Source of the DNA: Nitrospirota bacterium
GTDB lineage: Bacteria; Nitrospirota; JAOUDF01
Direction: 5' to 3'
Assembly: GCA_029859385.1 (NCBI GenBank)
Contig: JAOUDF010000011.1
Span: 1-26,513 of the forward strand
Length of the DNA stretch: 26,513 nucleotides
The notes beneath the pieces are model-generated. The model saw nothing but the letters and a program-made list of their open reading frames with translations. It did not search any database and had not been told where the DNA came from. Both the position numbers and the translations under genes were made by a program. Shown piece by piece: positions 24,718-26,513 of this stretch (within the stretch, counting starts at the first letter, position 1; every line of letters starts with the position of its first letter).

Positions 24718-25176
24718 ATGAGGGCAGAATTCGTCAACCCGTTCATCGTAGCAGCCCAGGAGATACTGGAAAAGGAGATTCAGGCGCAGATCGAAAAAGG
24801 GACTCCCTACCGCAGGGAGAAGACCTTCACCGCCAACGAGGTTTCCATCGAGATCGGCATGACCGGCAAGGTGAAAGGACACGTTTTGTTCGGAATGAAG
24901 GAGTCTGTTGCAAAGGCGGTGGCATCCACCATGATCGGCGACCCTGTTTCGGAGTTCGATGAAATGGCCTCCAGTGCCATTGGCGAACTGGGGAATATGG
25001 TCTCCGGTCTGGCTGCTATCTATCTCGAGAAGGCCGGCTTTGCCTGTGACATCACCCCTCCCTCCCTCCTCAGAGGACCCGAGATGGTCATCCACACGAC
25101 TGTACAGGCGCTGGTATTGCCGCTCAAGACCCAGTACGGCGACATCGACATCAGTATTGCGCTGGAAGCCGCTTAA
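24718..25176 (+). CDS. cheX: CheY-P phosphatase CheX
   Basis: The 152-residue protein carries one CheC/CheX-type active site, Glu90-x2-Asn93 with Pro115 22 residues later (AIGELGNMVSGLAAI ... ITPPS), and the N-terminal FVNPFIVAAQEILEKE typical of CheX. It would act as a dimer to hydrolyse CheY-P. With CheC in the same operon, two phosphatases of this superfamily serve the locus, and no CheZ is visible. AAAAGGAGAGG precedes the ATG. It is the last gene before the rho-independent terminator at 25243-25275. Confidence 0.92.
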   Translation: MRAEFVNPFIVAAQEILEKEIQAQIEKGTPYRREKTFTANEVSIEIGMTGKVKGHVLFGMKESVAKAVASTMIGDPVSEFDEMASSAIGELGNMVSGLAAIYLEKAGFACDITPPSLLRGPEMVIHTTVQALVLPLKTQYGDIDISIALEAA

Positions 25177-25242
25177 GGGAAAAGACGCGGGCTGAAGGCC
25201 TGCATTGCCAACCGCTAGGTAAATATTTCCCACCACTGCATG

Positions 25243-25275
25243 CTCCCCCGGGAAAAACCCGGGGGAGTTCTCTAT
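25243..25275 (+). terminator. Rho-independent terminator after cheX
   Basis: CTCCCCCGGG (25243-25252), loop AAAAA, CCCGGGGGAG (25258-25267): a perfect 10-bp GC-rich stem followed by the T-rich tract TTCTCTATTTTA. It is the strongest terminator in the window and ends the chemotaxis transcript. Confidence 0.88.
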
Positions 25276-25305
25276 TTTACAAGCACTTACAACCATAAAT
25301 CCCTC

Positions 25306-25321
25306 TGGCACCCTCCTTGCT
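25306..25321 (+). promoter_or_regulatory. Sigma-54 (RpoN) promoter of the fliK-like operon
   Basis: TGGCACCCTCCTTGCT fits the -24/-12 consensus TGGCAYRNNNNTTGCW except for C at the R position. The start site would be near 25332, about 44 bases before the ATG. It lies just after the terminator, so it opens a new transcription unit. Confidence 0.85.
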
Positions 25322-25332
25322 TATTGAGGCAA

Positions 25333-25346
25333 AGACGCATGCGTCT
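25333..25346. promoter_or_regulatory. Perfect palindrome at the predicted transcription start
   Basis: AGACGCATGCGTCT is a perfect 14-bp palindrome that begins one base after the predicted start site of the sigma-54-type promoter. It could be a protein-binding site, or a hairpin at the very 5' end of the fliK mRNA that protects it from decay. Neither role is shown by sequence alone. Confidence 0.4.
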
Positions 25347-25375
25347 CATCCAAAACAGAAAGGAGGTGAGTACTT

Positions 25376-26513
25376 ATGATGGAAAGCGTTCAATTGTTAG
25401 TGCAAGGCGTTCCCGCGGCAACTGCGGGATCATCTGAACAGCCGGACAGCGGGCAATCGCTGGACGGTGCCGAGGCAGCCGGCTTTACCGCTCTTCTCGT
25501 ATCTCTTCTGTCTCCGCAGCAGCCCATGCCCGAGGTGCTGACCGTAATACCGGTCAAACCTGAAAACTCCGGGCAGGCGATTGTTGCTCAGGTGGGAATA
25601 TCGACGGAAAGCAGCTCCAAGCTTTCGGCTGCTTTTTCGTTAATCAGGCCTGATTCCGATACGGCAGACTCTCTGGCAACGGCTACCCGGATCACGCCGG
25701 CTCTCGATGCCGTACCGGTCAAGGGCGTGAAAACGGATCCGGCTATTCCAGCGGAAGAAGCCACTGTTCAGCAGCTCCTTCCCGAGTCGGCAATCCTGTT
25801 AAAGCTGGTGCCGATCAATCAGGGAAAGGCTTCTGAAACCGGTTTCAAGCTTGAGGCAGTCCAACAGTCGGCAAACATGTCCCAGCCCAGGGTAAACGAA
25901 GGGCCGGTACAGGTTGTTTCCGTTCCTCTGTCAGCCATCGACAATGGCGAAGTGATCCTTCCTCTGCGGCTCCCGACGGGAGAACAGGTAACCCTGCTGC
26001 TGAAGGACCTTCCCGGCGAAGATACCGCAAAGGCAACGGGGCTCGACCGTAAGGCGCAGGTTGCTCCCGCAAGGTCAGCTCACGAAACCCGTGAAAATAC
26101 TTCTGTGGGAACACCGGCGGCATCGGGCGACGTCATCAGGGTTATTCTCCAGGTCAAACCGTCTCCCGCTGCTCAGGAACTGTCGAATGCAGCCAATGTT
26201 GCTGGTGAAGGCAGGAAAGAGTCGGGCGACGTCATCAAGGTTATTCTCCAGGTCAAACCGTCAACGCCTCATCCCGCTCAAGCCACCCGTGTTGAACCGG
26301 CGGTGCAGGCAACCGACAACGGCAACAGGGTCGTGCTCCAGACAAAACCGTCAATGCCTCTTCCTGTAGAAAATCCACAGGCAGGAGCTGCGGTGGTGAC
26401 GGCTGACACAACCCCCGAACCTCCGTCGGTCAAGCCGGCCGTTTTCACGGTAAAGAGCCATGAAACCGTTCAACACCGTGGAGAAGCCGGAAACGTCGGT
26501 GTTGTCACGACAG
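25376..26513 (+). CDS. fliK: Probable flagellar hook-length control protein FliK, N-terminal part
   Basis: The frame stays open from ATG 25376 to the window edge (379 residues visible). AGGAGGT lies seven bases before the ATG. Composition is rich in Pro, Ala, Thr, Gln and Val with no membrane segment, as in the flexible N-terminal ruler part of FliK. Three imperfect internal repeats of about 33 residues carry the core GDVIxVILQVKPS: at 250-263, 283-296 and, degenerate, at 315-326. The first two are 40/41 identical at DNA level. The diagnostic C-terminal domain lies outside the window, so the call rests on composition, position after a flagellar/chemotaxis block and the sigma-54-type promoter. 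The protein would set hook length and switch export specificity. Confidence 0.6.
   Translation, partial: MMESVQLLVQGVPAATAGSSEQPDSGQSLDGAEAAGFTALLVSLLSPQQPMPEVLTVIPVKPENSGQAIVAQVGISTESSSKLSAAFSLIRPDSDTADSLATATRITPALDAVPVKGVKTDPAIPAEEATVQQLLPESAILLKLVPINQGKASETGFKLEAVQQSANMSQPRVNEGPVQVVSVPLSAIDNGEVILPLRLPTGEQVTLLLKDLPGEDTAKATGLDRKAQVAPARSAHETRENTSVGTPAASGDVIRVILQVKPSPAAQELSNAANVAGEGRKESGDVIKVILQVKPSTPHPAQATRVEPAVQATDNGNRVVLQTKPSMPLPVENPQAGAAVVTADTTPEPPSVKPAVFTVKSHETVQHRGEAGNVGVVTT
26123..26330 (+). repeat. Direct repeats within the fliK-like gene
   Basis: Two near-identical 41-base units at 26123-26163 and 26222-26262 (one mismatch, spaced 99 bases) and a third, diverged unit from about 26318. 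They encode the GDVIxVILQVKPS-type repeats of the predicted ruler region. In-frame spacing indicates expansion by unit duplication. Confidence 0.75.

Noticed and set aside
24139..25311. Long minus-strand open frame (390 codons)
   Set aside because: It is antisense to the HDOD and cheX genes, extends through the terminator and has no recognisable motif.
26123..26330. CRISPR-like array
   Set aside because: Only two close copies plus one diverged, in frame within an open coding region and with related spacers; no cas genes.

Overview
This window is a chromosomal segment from a motile, probably deltaproteobacterial organism. A Desulfuromonadales/Geobacter-like origin is my inference. It rests on fairly high GC, a sigma-54-type promoter in front of the flagellar genes, a che operon embedded inside the flagellar locus, and chemotaxis adaptation by CheC/CheD/CheX with no CheZ visible. 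I cannot name a species from the sequence alone.

Left part, 1-7180, all on the minus strand. Read in the direction of transcription, the far left end holds the start of a molybdopterin oxidoreductase (cut by the window edge), which is ATGA-coupled to rsmG. A perfect 16-bp parS-like palindrome lies just upstream of rsmG, suggesting this region is near the replication origin. Before that come an exported rhodanese-fold protein whose catalytic cysteine is replaced by Asp, an exported protein of unknown function that overlaps it, and an orphan gene of lower GC with its own TATAAT promoter and dyad. Then comes a tightly coupled pfk-oppD-oppF operon: a phosphofructokinase with the signature of PPi-dependent enzymes, followed by two peptide-importer ATPases with no permease genes in sight.

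Right part, 7395-26513, all on the plus strand. A sigma-54-type promoter starts the basal-body/export genes flgB-flgC-fliE-fliF-fliG-fliH-fliI-fliJ. A sigma-28 (FliA)-type promoter follows, then a MotE-like gene and cheW. Next is a four-gene insert: single-domain receiver, PilZ protein, single-domain receiver, membrane histidine kinase. A second FliA-type promoter precedes cheA-cheC-cheD-cheY-cheB-cheR-HDOD-cheX. A strong rho-independent terminator ends that unit, and a second sigma-54-type promoter begins the next flagellar operon, whose first gene looks like fliK (cut by the window edge).

Working together: FlgB/FlgC/FliE/FliF/FliG build the rod and rotor, FliH/FliI/FliJ energise export, MotE probably assists the stator, and the Che proteins control rotation. 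CheR and CheB set receptor methylation, CheD deamidates receptors, and CheC and CheX remove phosphate from CheY-P. The most original part is the kinase/two-receiver/PilZ cassette between cheW and cheA, which could link a second phospho-signal and c-di-GMP to the motor. Promoter types suggest ordered expression: sigma-54 first, FliA later. No RNA genes, insertion sequences or CRISPR arrays were seen, and no stretch longer than 300 bases lacks a gene.
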